Source: Elymus sibiricus
Taxonomy: Eukaryota > Streptophyta > Magnoliopsida > Poales > Poaceae
NCBI GenBank assembly: GCA_039707655.1
Contig: CM077676.1
Span: 81,865,895-81,929,894, forward strand
Direction: 5' to 3'
Length of the DNA: 64,000 bases
Made by a program: the position numbers and the translations under genes. Under the pieces are notes generated by a model, which did no database searches, was not told the origin of the DNA, and saw nothing but the letters and a program-made list of their open reading frames with translations. Of this stretch, positions 22,592 to 36,035 are shown piece after piece (positions within the stretch are counted from its first letter, which is position 1; every line of letters begins with the position of its first letter).

Positions 22592-25272
22592 GATGGTCCA
22601 GTTTGTACACGAAGTGCATCCAGTTTTTGCCGTAACCCTCTCAACTTTTTAGCACATGCTATGTGGGTGAAATGATGATACCGTGCCAAGTTTCAACCTT
22701 TTCAGAGTTCATTTGCAGTGCTTTTCAATTTCAGGGTCATTTACCTCAAAAAATCATTAAATGCATGAAAAATAGCAAATGAAGTTAGAAAGGGTTGAAA
22801 TTTGAGGATGTGGCTTTGAATGGTGCATATTGAATGCACAAAAAGTCTGGAGTTGAAATAAGTTTAAAAAAATGAAATGCTTTTGTAACAGATGAGTTTT
22901 CGTCCGAAACCTTGATACTTCGAAGGAGATGGTCCAGTTTGTACACGAAGTGCATCCAGTTTTTGCCGTAACCCTCTCAACTTTTTAGCACATGCTATGT
23001 GGGTCAAATGATGATACCATGCCAAGTTTCAACCTTTTCAGAGTTCATTTGTAGTGGTTTTCAATTTCAGGGTCATTTAGCTCAAAAAATCATTAAATGC
23101 ATGAAAAATAGCAAATGAAGTTAGAAAGGGTTGAAATTTGAGGATGTGGCTTTGAATGGTGCATATTGAATGCACAAAAAGTCTGGAGTTGAAATAAGTT
23201 TAAAAAAATGAAATGCCTTTGTAACAGATGAGTTTTCGTCCGAAACCTTGATACTTCGAAGGAGATGGTCCAGTTTGTACACGAAGTGCATCCAGTTTTT
23301 GCCGTAACCCTCTCAACGATTTAGCACATGCTATGTGGGTGAAATGATGATACCATGCCAAGTTTCAACCTTTTCAGAGTTCATTTGTAGTGCTTTTCAA
23401 TTTCAGGGTCATTTAGCTCAAAAAAATCATTAAATGCATGAAAAATAGCAAATGAAGTTAGAAAGGGTTGAAATTTGAGGATGTGGCTTTGAATGGTGCA
23501 TATTGAATGCACAAAAAGTCTGGAGTTGAAATAAGTTTAAAAAAATGAAATGCCTTTCTAACAGATGAGTTTTCGTTCGAAACCTTGATACTTCGTAGGA
23601 GATGGTCCAGTTTGTACACGAAGTGCATCCAATTTTTGCCGTAACCCTCTCAACTTTTTAGCACATGCTATGTGGGTGAAATGATGATACCATGCCAAGT
23701 TTCAACCTTTTCAGAGTTCATTTGTAGTGCTTTTCAATTTCAGGGTCATTTAGCTCAGAAAAATCATTAAATGCATGAAAAATAGCAAATGAAGTTAGAA
23801 AGGGTTGAAATTTGAGGATTTGGCTTCGAATGGTGACTATTGAATGCACAAAAATCTGGAGTTGAAATAAGTTTAAAAAAATGAAATGCCTTTGTAACAG
23901 ATAAGTTTTCTTCCGAAACCTTGATACTTCGAAGGAGATGGTCCAGTTTGTACACGAAGTGCATCCAGTTTTTGCCGTAACCCTCTCAACTTTTTAGCAC
24001 ATGCTATGTGGGTGAAATGATGATACCATGCCAAGTTTCAACCTTTTCAGTGTTCATTTGTAGTGCTCAGGGTCATTTAGCTCAAAAAATCATTAAATGA
24101 ATGAAAAATAGCAAATGAAGTTAGAAAGGGTTGAAATTTGAGGATGTGGCTTTGAATGGTGCATATTGAATGCACAAAAAGTCTGGAGTTGAAATAAGTT
24201 TAAAAAAATGAAATGCCTTTGTAACATATGAGTTTTCGTTCGAAACCTTGATACTTCGTAGGAGATGGTGCAGTTTGTACACGAAGTGCATCCAGTTTTT
24301 GCCGTAACCCTCTCAACTTTTTATCACATGCTATGTGGGTGAAATGATGATACCATGCCAAGTTTCAACCTTTTCAGAGTTTATTTGTAGTGCTTTTCAA
24401 TTTCAGGGTCATTTAGCTCAAAAAAATCATTAAATGCATGAAAAATAGCAAATGAAGTTAGAAAGGGTTGAAATTTGAGGATGTGGCTTTGAATGGTGCA
24501 TATTGAATGCACAAAAAATCTGGAGTTGAAATAAGTTTAAAAAAATGAAATGCCTTTGTAACAGATGAGTTTTCGTTCGAAACCTTGATACTTCGAAGGA
24601 GATGGTCCAGTTTGTACACGAAGTGCATCCAGTTTTTGCCGTAACCCTCTCTACTTTTTATCACATGCTATGTGGGTGAAATGATGATACCATGCCAAGT
24701 TTCAACCTTTTCAGAGTTTATTTGTAGTGCTTTTCAATTTCAGGGTCATTTAGCTCAAAAAATCATTAAATGCATGAAAAATAGCAAATGAAGTTAGAAA
24801 GGGTTGAAATTTGAGGATGTGGCTTTGAATGGTGCATATTAAATGCACAAAAAGTCTGGAGTTGAAATAAGTTTAAAAAAATGAAATGCCTTTCTAACAG
24901 ATGAGTTTTCGTTCGAAACCTTGATACTTCGAAGGAGATGGTCCAGTTTGTACACGAAGTGCATCCAGTTTTTGCCGTAACCCTGTCAACTTTTTATCAC
25001 ATGCTATGTGGGTGAAATGATGATACCATGCCAAGTTTCAACCTTTTCAGAGTTTATTTGTAGTGCTTTTCAATTTCAGGGTCATTTAGCTCAAAAAATC
25101 ATTAAATGCATGAAAAATAGCAAATGAAGTTAGAAAGGGTTGAAATTTGAGGATGTGGCTTTGAATGGTGCATATTGAATGCACCAAAAGTCTGGAGTTG
25201 AAATAAGTTTAAAAAAATGAAATGCCTTTCTAACAGATGAGTTTTCGTTCGAAACCTTGATACTTCGTAGGA
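22592..25272 (+). repeat. Mixed block with truncated trimer and a P2-P3 pair
   Basis: Starts at 22592, 22928, 23264, 23601, 23937, 24264, 24601 and 24937. The first two are T2- and T3-like, without a T1, so the trimer array ends here. 23601 has a P2 body (CTCAGAAAAATC, GGTGACTATTG), and 23937 is the P3 monomer with the 9-bp deletion. 24264 begins GATGGTGCAG, a substitution also seen at 27294 and 28309. 24601 has CTCTCTAC and 24937 has CCCTGTCAAC. Confidence 0.8.
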
Positions 25273-26281
25273 GATGGTCCAGTTTGTACACGAAGTGCAT
25301 CCAGTTTTTGTCGTAACCCTCTCAACTTTTTAGCACATGCTATGTGGGTGAAATGATGATACCATGCCAAGTTTCAACCTTTTCAGTGTTCATTTGTAGT
25401 GCTTTTCAATTTCAGGGTCATTTAGCTCAGAAAAATCATTAAATGCGTGAAAAATAGCAAATGAAGTTAGAAAGGGTTGAAATTTGAGGATTTGGCTTCG
25501 AATGGTGACTATTGAATGCACAAAAAGCTGGAGTTGAAATAAGTTTAAAAAAATGAAATGCCTTTGTAACAGATAAGTTTTCTTCCGAAACCTTGATACT
25601 TCGAAGGAGATGGTCCAGTTTGTACACGAAGTGCATCCAGTTTTTGTCGTAACCCTCTCAACTTTTTAGCACATGCTATGTGGGTGAAATGATGATACCA
25701 TGCCAAGTTTCAACCTTTTCAGAGTTCATTTGTAGTGCTTTTCAATTTCAGGGTCATTTAGCTCAGAAAAATCATTAAATGCATGAAAAATAGCAAATGA
25801 AGTTAGAAAGGGTTGAAATTTGAGGATTTGGCTTCGAATGGTGACTATTGAATGCACAAAAAGCTGGAGTTGAAATAAGTTTAAAAAAATGAAATGCCTT
25901 TGTAACAGATAAGTTTTCTTCCGAAACCTTGATACTTCGAAGGAGATGGTCCAGTTTGTACACGAAGTGCATCCAGTTTTTGTCGTAACCCTCTCAACTT
26001 TTTAGCACATGCTATGTGGGTGAAATGATGATACCATGCCAAGTTTCAACCTTTTCAGAGTTCATTTGTAGTGCTTTTCAATTTCAGGGTCATTTAGCTC
26101 AAAAAAATCATTAAATGCATGAAAAATAGCAAATGAAGTTAGAAAGGGTTGAAATTTGAGGATGTGACTTTGAATGGTGCATATTGAATGCACAAAAAGT
26201 CTGGAGTTGAAATAAGTTTAAAAAAATGAAATGCCTTTGTAACAGATGAGTTTTCGTTCGAAACCTTGATACTTCGTAGGA
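25273..26281 (+). repeat. Monomers with TTTTTGTCGTAACC, local duplication
   Basis: Starts at 25273, 25609 and 25945. All three have GTCGTAACC, a state I saw nowhere else. The first two also share the P2 body with AAAAAGCTGG and AGATAAGTTTTC, so 25609 arose by single-monomer duplication. The 25273 copy alone has AATGCGTG and CAGTGTTC. The third copy switches to an ordinary body with GTGACTTTG. Confidence 0.85.
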
Positions 26282-28308
26282 GATGGTCCAGTTTGTACAC
26301 GAAGTGCATCCAGTTTTTGCCGTAACCCTCTCAACTTTTTAGCACATGCTATGTGGGTGAAATGATGATACCATGCCAAGTTTCAACCTTTTCAGAGTTC
26401 ATTTGTAGTGCTTTTCAATTTCAGGGTCATTTAGCTCAAAAAAATCATTAAATGCATGAAAAATAGCTAATGAAGTTAGAAAGGGTTGAAATTTGAGGAT
26501 TTGGTTTTGAATGGTGCATATTGAATGCACAAAAAGTCTGGAGTTGAAATAAGTTTAAAAAAATGAAATGCTTTTGTAACAGATGAGTTTTCGGCCGAAA
26601 CCTTGATACTTCGAAGGAGATGGTCCAGTTTGTACACGAAGTGCATCCAGTTTTAGCCGTAACCCTCTCAACTTTTTAGCACATGCTATGTGGGTGAAAT
26701 GATGATACCATGCCAAGTTTCAACCTTTTCAGAGTTCATTTGTAGTGCTTTTCAATTTCAGGGTCATTTAGCTCAAAAAAATCATTAAATGCATGAAAAA
26801 TAGCAAATGAAGTTAGAAAGGGTTGAAATTTGAGGATGTGGCTTTGAATGGTGCATATTAAATGCACAAAAAGTCTGGAGTTCAAATAAGTTTAAAAAAA
26901 TGAAATGTCTTTGTAACATATGAGTTTTCGTCCGAAACCTTGATACTTCGAAGGAGGTGTTCCAGTTTGTACACGAAGTGCATCCAGTTTTTGCCGTAAG
27001 CCTCTCAACTTTTTAGCACATGCTATGTGGGTGAAATGATGAAACCATGACAAGTTTCAACCTTTTCAGAGTTCATTTGCAGTGCTTTTCAATTTCAGGG
27101 TCATTTAGCTCAAAAAAAATCATTAAATGCATGAAAAATAGCAAATGAAGTTAGAAAGGGTTGAAATTTGAGGATGTGGCTTTGAATGGTGCATATTGAA
27201 TGCACAAAAAGTCTGGAGTTGAAATAAGTTTAAAAAAATGAAATGCCTTTGTAACATATGAGTTTTCGTTCGAAACCTTGATACTTCGTAGGAGATGGTG
27301 CAGTTTGTACACGAAGTGCATCCAGTTTTTGCCGTAACCCTCTCAACTTTTTATCACATGCTGTGTGGTTGAAATGATGATACCATGCCAAGTTTCAACC
27401 TTTTCAGAGTTAATTTGTAGTGCTTTTCAATTTCACGGTCATTTAGCTCAAAAAAAAATCATTAAATGCATGAAAAATAGCAAATGAAGTTAGAAAGGGT
27501 TGAAATTTGAGGATGTGACTTTGAATGGTGCATATTGAATGCACAAAAATTCTGGAGTTGAAATAAGTTTAAAAAAATGAAATGCCTTTGTAATAGATGA
27601 GTTTTCGTTCGAAACCTTGATACTTCGTAGGAGATGGTCCAGTTTGTACACGAAGTGCATCCAGTTTTTGCCGTAACCCTCTCAACTTTTTAGCACATGC
27701 TATGTGGGTGAAATGATGATACCATGCCAAGTTTCAACCTTTTCAGAGTTCATTTGTAGTGCTTTTCAATTTCAGGGTCATTTAGCTCAAAAAAATCATT
27801 AAATGCATGAAAAATAGCAAATGAAGTTAGAAAGGGTTGAAATTTGAGGATTTGGTTTTGAATGGTGCATATTGAATGCACAAAAAGTCTGGAGTTGAAA
27901 TAAGTTTAAAAAAAATGAAATGCTTTTGTAACAGACGAGTTTTCGGCCGAAACCTTGATACTTCGAAGGAGATGGTCCAGTTTGTACACGAAGTGCATCC
28001 AGTTTTTGCCGTAAGCCTCTCAACTTTTTAGCACATGCTATGTGGGTGAAATGATGAAACCATGACAAGTTTCAACCTTTTCAGAGTTCATTTGCAGTGC
28101 TTTTCAATTTCAGGGTCATTTAGCTCAAAAAAAATCATTAAATGCATGAAAAATAGCAAATGAAGTTAGAAAGGGTTGAAATTTGAGGATGTGGCTTTGA
28201 ATGGTGCATATTGAATGCACAAAAAGTCTGGAGTTGAAATAAGTTTAAAAAAATGAAATGCCTTTGTAACATATGAGTTTTCGTTCGAAACCTTGATACT
28301 TCGTAGGA
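26282..28308 (+). repeat. R-like cassette and neighbours
   Basis: Starts at 26282, 26619, 26956, 27294, 27633 and 27971. 26282, 26619 and 26956 follow R1-R2-R3: GGATTTGGTTTTG, then TTTTAGCCG with ATTAAATGC and ACATATGAG, then CCGTAAGCC with GAAACCATGAC. 26956 has an altered anchor, GGTGTTCCAG. 27633 repeats the R1 state with TTTTCGGCC, as in 26282, and 27971 repeats the R3 state. The monomer at 27294 is 339 bp and has GCTGTGTGGTTG and AGAGTTAATTTG. Confidence 0.8.
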
Positions 28309-30318
28309 GATGGTGCAGTTTGTACACGAAGTGCATCCAGTTTTTGCCGTAACCATCTCAACTTTTTATCACATGCTATGTGGGTGAAATGATGATACCA
28401 TGCCAAGTTTCAACCTTTTTAGAGTTTATTTGTAGTGCTTTTCAATTTCAGGGTCATTTAGCTCAAAAAAATCATTAAATGCATGAAAAATAGCAAATGA
28501 AGTTAGAAAGGGTTGAAATTTGAGGATGTGGCTTTGAATGGTGCATATTGAATGCACAAAAAGTCTGGAGTTGAAATAAGTTTAAAAAAAATGAAATGCC
28601 TTTGTAACAGATGAGTTTTCGTCCGAAACCTTGATACTTCGAAGGAGATGGTCCAGTTTGTACACGAAGTGCATCCAGTTTTTGCTGTAACCCTCTCAAC
28701 TTTTTAGCACATGCTATGTGGGTGAAATGATGATACCATGCCAAGTTTCAACCTTTTCAGAGTTCATTTGTAGTGCTTTTCAATTTCAGGGTCATTTAGC
28801 TCAGAAATATCATTAAATGCATGGAAAATAGCAAATGAAGTTAGAAAGGGTTGAAATTTGAGGATTTGGCTTCGAATGGTGACTATTGAATGCACAAAAA
28901 TCTGGAGTTGAAATAAGTTTAAAAAAATGAAATGCCTTTGTAACAGATGAGTTTTCTTCCGAAACCTTGATACTTCGAAGAAGATGGTCCAGTTTGTATA
29001 CGAAGTGCATCCAGTTTTTGCCGTAACCCTCTCAACTTTTTAGCACATGCTATGTGGGTGAAATGATGATACCACGCCAAGTTTCAACCTTTTCAGAGTT
29101 CATTTGTAGTGCTCAGGGTCATTTAGCTCAAAAAATCATTAAATGCATGAAAAATAGCAAATGAAGTTAGAAAGGGTTGAAATTTGAGGATGTGGCTTTG
29201 AATGGTGCATATTAAATGCACAAAAAGTCTGGAGTTGAAATAAGTTAAAAAAAATGAAATGCCTTTCTAACAGATGAGTTTTCGTTCGAAACCTTGATAC
29301 TTCGAAGGAGATGGTCCAGTTTGTACACGAAGTGCATCCAGTTTTTGCCGTAACCCTGTCAACTTTTTATCACATGCTATGTGGGTGAAATGATGATTCC
29401 ATGCCAAGTTTCAACCTTTTCAGAGTTTATTTGTAGTGCTTTTCAATTTCAGGGTCATTTAGCTCAAAAAAATCATTAAATGCATGAAATATAGCAAATG
29501 AAGTTAGAAAGGGTTGAAATTTGAGGATGTGGGTTTGAAAGGTGCATATTCAATGCACAAAAAGTCTGGAGTTGAAATAAGTTTAAAAAATGAAATGCCT
29601 TTGTAACAGATGAGTTTTCGTCCGAAACCTTGATACTTCGAAGGAGATGGTCCAGTTTGTACACGAAGTGCATCCAGTTTTTGCCGTAACCCTCTCAACT
29701 TTTTAGCACATGCTATGTGGGTGAAATGATGATACCATGCCAAGTTTCAACCTTTTCAGAGTTCATTTGTAGTGCTTTTCAATTTCAGGGTCATTTAGCT
29801 CAGAAAATTCATTAAATGCATGAAAAATAGCAAATGAAGTTAGAAAGGGTTGAAATTTGAGGATTTGGCTTCCAATGGTGACTATTGAATGCACAAAAAT
29901 CTGGAGTTGAAATAAGTTTAAAAAAATGAAATGCCTTTGTAACAGATGAGTTTTCTTCCGAAACCTTGATACTTCGAAGGAGATGGTCCAGTTTGTACAC
30001 GAAGTGCATCCAGTTTTTGCCGTAACCCTCTCAACTTTTTAGCACATGCTATGTGGGTGAAATGATGATACCATGCCAAGTTTCAACCTTTTCAGAGTTC
30101 ATTTGTAGTGCTTTTCAATTTCAGGGTCATTTAGCTCAAAAAAATCATTAAATGCATGAAAAATAGCAAATGAAGTTAGAAAGGGTTGAAATTTGAGGAT
30201 GTGGCTTTGAATGGTGCATATTAAATGCACAAAAAGTCTGGAGTTGAAATAAGTTTAAAAAAATGAAATGCCTTTCTAACAGATGAGTTTTCGTTCGAAA
30301 CCTTGATACTTCGAAGGA
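28309..30318 (+). repeat. Second P1-P4 cassette
   Basis: Starts at 28309 (P1), 28647 (P2), 28983 (P3, 327 bp), 29310 (P4), 29646 (P2-like body with CTCAGAAAATTC) and 29982. P4 shows GAAATATAGC, a state also found in P4 of the regular HOR but absent from the cassette at 9453. This cassette is therefore closer to the right-hand array than the first one is. Private changes are GAAGAAGATGG at 28978-28988, TTGTATACGAAG, and GTTTGAAAGG in P4. Confidence 0.85.
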
Positions 30319-33300
30319 GATGGTCCAGTTTGTACACGAAGTGCATCCAGTTTTTGCCGTAACCTTGTCAACTTTTTATCACATGCTATGTGGGTAAAAT
30401 GATGATACCATGCCAAGTTTCAACCTTTTCAGAGTTTATTTGTAGTGCTTTTCAATTTCAGGGTCATTTAGCTCAAAAAATCATTAAATGCATGAAAAAT
30501 AGCAAATGAAGTTAGAAAGGGTTGAAATTTGAGGATGTGGGTTTGAATGGTGCATATTCAATGCACAAAAAGTCTGGAGTTGAAATAAGTTTAAAAAATG
30601 AAATGCCTTTGTAACAGATGAGTTTTCGTCCGAAACCTTGATACTTCGAAGGAGATGGTCCAGTTTGTACACGAAGTGCATCCAGTTTTTGCCGTAACCC
30701 TCTCAACTTTTTAGCACATGCTATGTGGGTGAAATGATGATACCATGCCAAGTTTCAACCTTTTCAGAGTTCATTGGCAGTGCTTTTCAATTTCAGGGTC
30801 ATTTAGCTCAAAAAATCATTAAATGCATGAAAAATAGCAAATGAAGTTAGAAAGGGTTGAAATTTGAGGATGTGGCTTTGAATGGTGCATATTAAATGCA
30901 CAAAAAGTCTGGAGTTGAAATAAGTTGAAAAAAATGAAATGCCTTTCTAACAGATGAGTTTTCGTTCGAAATCTTGATACTTCGAAGGAGATGGTCCAGT
31001 TTGTACACGAAGTGCATCCAGTTTTTGCCGTAACCCTGTCAACTTTTTATCACATGCTATGTGCGTGAAATGATGATACCATGCCAAGTTTCAACCTTTT
31101 CAGAGTTTATTTGTAGTGCTTTTCAATTTCAGGGTCATTTAGCTCAAAAAATCATTAAATGCATGAAAAATAGCAAATGAAGTTAGAAAGGGTTGAAATT
31201 TGAGGATGTGGCTTTGAATGGTGCATATTGAATGCACAAAAAGTCTGGAGTTGAAATAAGTTTAAAAAAAATGAAATGCTTTTGTAACAGATGAGTTTTC
31301 GTCCGAAACCTTGATACTTCGAAGGAGATGTTCCAGTTTGTACACGAAGTGCATCCAGTTTTTGCCGTAACCCTGTCAACTTTTTATCACATGCTATGTG
31401 GGTGAAATGATGATACCATGCCAAGTTTCAACCTTTTCAGAGTTTATTTGTAGTGCTTTTCAATTTCAGGGTCAGTTAGCTCAAAAAAATCATTAAATGC
31501 ATGAAATATAGCAAATGAAGTTAGAAAGGGTTGAAATTTGAGGATGTGGGTTTGAATGGTGCATATTCAATGCACAAAAAGTCTGGAGTTGACATAAGTT
31601 TAAAAAATGAAATGCCTTTGTAACAGATGAGTTTTCGTTCGAAACCTTGATACTTCGAAGGAGATGCTCCAGTTTGTACACGAAGTGCATCTAGTTTTTG
31701 CCGTAACCCTCTCAACTTTTTAGCACATGCTATGTGGGTGAAATGATGACACCATGCCAAGTTTCAACCTTTTCAGAGTTCATTTGCAGTGCTTTTCAAT
31801 TTCAGGGTCATTTAGCTCAAAAAATCATTAAATGCATGAAAAATAGCAAATGAAGTTAGAAAGGGTTAAATTTTGAGGATGTGGCTTTGAACGGTGCATA
31901 TTGAATGCACAAAAAGTCTGGAGTTGAAATAAGTTTAAAAAAATGAAATGCCTTTCTAACAGATGAGTTTTCGTTCGAAACCTTGATACTTCGTAGGAGA
32001 TGGTCCAGTTTGTACACGAAGTGCATCCAGTTTTTGCCGTAACCCTCTCAACTTTTTAGCACATGCTATGTGGGTGAAATGATGATACCATGCCAAGTTT
32101 CAACCTTTTCAGAGTTCATTTGTAGTGCTTTTCAATTTCAGGGTCATTTAGCTCAAAAAAATCATTAAATGCATGAAAAATAGCAAATCAAGTTAGAAAG
32201 GGTTGAAATTTGAGGATGTGGGTTTGAATGGTGCATATTGAATGCACAAAAAGTCTGGAGTTGAAATAATTTTAAAAAAATGAAATGCCTTTGTAACAGA
32301 TGAGTTTTCGTTCGAAACCTTGATACTTCGTAGGAGATGGTCCAGTTTGTACACGAAGTGCATCCAGTTTTTGCCGTAACCCTCTCAACTTTTTAGCACA
32401 TGCTATGTGGGTGAAATGATGACACCATGCCAAGTTTCAACCTTTTCAGAGTTCATTTGCAGTGCTTTTCAATTTCAGGGTCATTTAGCTCAAAAAATCA
32501 TTAAATGCATGAAAAATAGCAAATGAAGTTAGAAAGGGTTAAATTTTGAGGATGTGGCTTTGAACGGTGCATATTGAATGCACAAAAAGTCTGGAGTTGA
32601 AATAAGTTTAAAAAAATGAAATGCCTTTCTAACAGATGAGTTTTCGTTCGAAACCTTGATACTTCGTAGGAGATGGTCCAGTTTGTACACGAAGTGCATC
32701 CAGTTTTTGCCGTAACCCTCTCAACTTTTTAGCACATGCTATGTGGGTGAAATGATGATACCATGCCAAGTTTCAACCTTTTCAGAGTTCATTTGTAGTG
32801 CTTTTCAATTTCAGGGTCATTTAGCTCAAAAAAATCATTAAATGCATGAAAAATAGCAAATGAAGTTCGAAAGGGTTGAAATTTGTGGATGTGGCTTTGA
32901 ATGGTGCATATTGAATGCACAAAAAGTCTGGAGTTGAAATAAGTTTAAAAAAATGAAATGCCTTTGTAACAGATGAGTTTTCGTTCGAAACCTTGATACT
33001 TCGTAGGAGATGGTCCAGTTTGTACACGAAGTGCATCCAGTTTTTGCCGTAACCCTCTCAACTTTTTAGCACATGCTATGTGGGTGAAATGATGATACCA
33101 TGCCAAGTTTCAACCTTTTCAGAGTTCATTTGTAGTGCTTTTCAATTTCAGGGTCATTTAGCTCAAAAAAATCATTAAATGCATGAAAAATAGCAAATGA
33201 AGTTAGAAAGGGTTGAAATTTTAGGATGTGGCTTTGAATGGTGCATATTGAATGCACAAAAAGTCTGGAGTTGAAATAAGTTTAAAAAAATGAAATGCTT

Positions 33301-34018
33301 TTGTAACAGATGAGTTTTCGTTCGAAACCTTGATACTTCGTAGGAGATGGTCCAGTTTGTACACGAAGTGCATCCAGTTTTTGCCGTAACCCTCTCAACT
33401 TTTTAGCACATGCTATGTGGGTGAAATGATGATACCATGCCAAGTTTCAACCTTTTCAGAGTTCATTTGCAGTGCTTTTCAATTTCAGGGTCATTTAGCT
33501 CAAAAAATCATTAAATGCATGAAAAATAGCAAATGAAGTTAGAAAGGGTTAAATTTTGAGGATGTGGCTTTGAACGGTGCATATTGAATGCACAAAAAGT
33601 CTGGAGTTGAAATAAGTTTAAAAAAATGAAATGCCTTTCTAACAGATGAGTTTTCGTTCGAAACCTTGATACTTCGTAGGAGATGGTCCAGTTTGTACAC
33701 GAAGTGCATCCAGTTTTTGCCGTAACCCTCTCAACTTTTTAGCACATGCTATGTGGGTGAAATGATGATACCATGCCAAGTTTCAACCTTTTCAGAGTTC
33801 ATTTGTAGTGCTTTTCAATTTCAGGGTCATTTAGCTCAAAAAAATCATTAAATGCATGAAAAATAGCAAATGAAGTTCGAAAGGGTTGAAATTTGTGGAT
33901 GTGGCTTTGAATGGTGCATATTGAATGCACAAAAAGTCTGGAGTTGAAATAAGTTTAAAAAAATGAAATGCCTTTGTAACAGATGAGTTTTCGTTCGAAA
34001 CCTTGATACTTCGTAGGA
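30319..34018 (+). repeat. First Q-type run with nested duplications
   Basis: Starts at 30319, 30654, 30990, 31327, 31663, 31999, 32336, 32672, 33009, 33346 and 33682. Subtypes in order: a (335 bp, CCTTGTCAAC, GGGTAAAATG), b (TTGGCAGTGC, AAGTTGAAAAAAATG, GAAATCTTG), c (ATGTGCGTG), d (GATGTTCCAG, GGGTCAGTTAGC, GACATAAG), e (GATGCTCCAG, CATCTAG, GGTTAAATTTT, GAACGG), then AAATCAAG, and the pair 32336-33008, which is repeated as 33346-34018 around one spacer monomer (GTTCGAAAGG and TTTGTGGATG in the second member). Confidence 0.85.
30654..33345 (+). repeat. 2692-bp eight-monomer segment, copy 1
   Basis: The eight monomers from 30654 to 33345 match 38390-41081 at a constant offset of 7736 bp and with equal length. 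Shared order: b, c, d, e, the AAATCAAG monomer, an e-like monomer, the GTTCGAAAGG monomer and a monomer with AATTTTAGGATG. Differences include AATAATTTTAAA near 32268, present only here. Confidence 0.88.
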
Positions 34019-36035
34019 GATGGTCCAGTTTGTACACGAAGTGCATCCAGTTTTTGCCGTAACCCTCTCAACTTTTTAGCACATGCTATGTGGGTGAAAT
34101 GATGATACCATGCCAAGTTTCAACCTTTTCAGAGTTCATTCGTAGTGCTTTTCAATTTCAGGGTCATTTAGCTCAAAAAAATCATTAAATGCATGAAAAA
34201 TAGCAAATGAAGTTAGAAAGGGTTGAAATTTGAGGATGTGGCTTTGAATGGTGCATATTAAATGCACAAAAAGTCTGGAGTTGAAATAAGTTTAAAAAAA
34301 TGAAATGCCTTTCTAACAGATGAGTTTTCGTTCGAAACCTTGATACTTCGAAGGAGATGGTCCAGTTTGTACACGTAGTGCATCCAGTTTTTGCCGTAAC
34401 CTTGTCAACTTTTTATCACATGCTATGTGGGTAAAATGATGATACCATGCCAAGTTTCAACCTTTTCAGAGTTTATTTGTAGTGCTTTTCAATTTCAGGG
34501 TCATTTAGCTCAAAAAATCATTAAATGCATGAAAAATAGCAAATGAAGTTAGAAAGGGTTGAAATTTGAGGATGTGGGTTTGAATGGTGCATATTCAATG
34601 CACAAAAAGTCTGGAGTTGAAATAAGTTTAAAAAATGAAATGCCTTTGTAACAGATGAGTTTTCGTCCGAAACCTTGATACTTCGAAGGAGATGGTCCAG
34701 TTTGTACACGAAGTGCATCCAGTTTTTGCCGTAACCCTCTCAACTTTTTAGCACATGCTATGTGGGTGAAATGATGATACCATGCCAAGTTTCAACCTTT
34801 TCAGAGTTCATTGGCAGTGCTTTTCAATTTCAGGGTCATTTAGCTCAAAAAATCATTAAATGCATGAAAAATAGCAAATGAAGTTAGAAAGGGTTGAAAT
34901 TTGAGGATGTGGCTTTGAATGGTGCATATTAAATGCACAAAAAGTCTGGAGTTGAAATAAGTTGAAAAAAATGAAATGCCTTTCTAACAGATGAGTTTTC
35001 GTTCGAAATCTTGATACTTCGAAGGAGATGGTCCAGTTTGTACACGAAGTGCATCCAGTTTTTGCCGTAACCCTGTCAACTTTTTATCACATGCTATGTG
35101 CGTGAAATGATGATACCATGCCAAGTTTCAACCTTTTCAGAGTTTATTTGTAGTGCTTTTCAATTTCAGGGTCATTTAGCTCAAAAAATCATTAAATGCA
35201 TGAAAAATAGCAAATGAAGTTAGAAAGGGTTGAAATTTGAGGATGTGGCTTTGAATGGTGCATATTGAATGCACAAAAAGTCTGGAGTTGAAATAAGTTT
35301 AAGAAAAATGAAATGCTTTTGTAACAGATGAGTTTTCGTCCGAAACCTTGATACTTCGAAGGAGATGTTCCAGTTTGTACACGAAGTGCATCCAGTTTTT
35401 GCCGTAACCCTGTCAACTTTTTATCACATGCTATGTGGGTGAAATGATGATACCATGCCAAGTTTCAACCTTTTCAGAGTTTATTTGTAGTGCTTTTCAA
35501 TTTCAGGGTCAGTTAGCTCAAAAAAATCATTAAATGCATGAAATATAGCAAATGAAGTTAGAAAGGGTTGAAATTTGAGGATGTGGGTTTGAATGGTGCA
35601 TATTCAATGCACAAAAAGTCTGGAGTTGACATAAGTTTAAAAAATGAAATGCCTTTGTAACAGATGAGTTTTCGTTCGAAACCTTGATACTTCGAAGGAG
35701 ATGCTCCAGTTTGTACACGAAGTGCATCTAGTTTTTGCCGTAACCCTCTCAACTTTTTAGCACATGCTATGTGGGTGAAATGATGACACCATGCCAAGTT
35801 TCAACCTTTTCAGAGTTCATTTGCAGTGCTTTTCAATTTCAGGGTCATTTAGCTCAAAAAATCATTAAATGCATGAAAAATAGCAAATGAAGTTAGAAAG
35901 GGTTAAATTTTGAGGATGTGGCTTTGAACGGTGCATATTGAATGCACAAAAAGTCTGGAGTTGAAATAAGTTTAAAAAAATGAAATGCCTTTCTAACAGA
36001 TGAGTTTTCGTTCGAAACCTTGATACTTCGTAGGA
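34019..36035 (+). repeat. 2017-bp six-monomer HOR (Q), copy 1
   Basis: Starts at 34019 (f, GTTCATTCGTAG), 34356 (a), 34691 (b), 35027 (c), 35364 (d) and 35700 (e). Lengths are 337, 335, 336, 337, 336 and 336 bp. It shares three derived changes with the next copy that are missing from the related run at 30319: ACACGTAGTGC in a, GTTTAAGAAAAATG in c, and GTTCATTCGTAG in f. Confidence 0.93.
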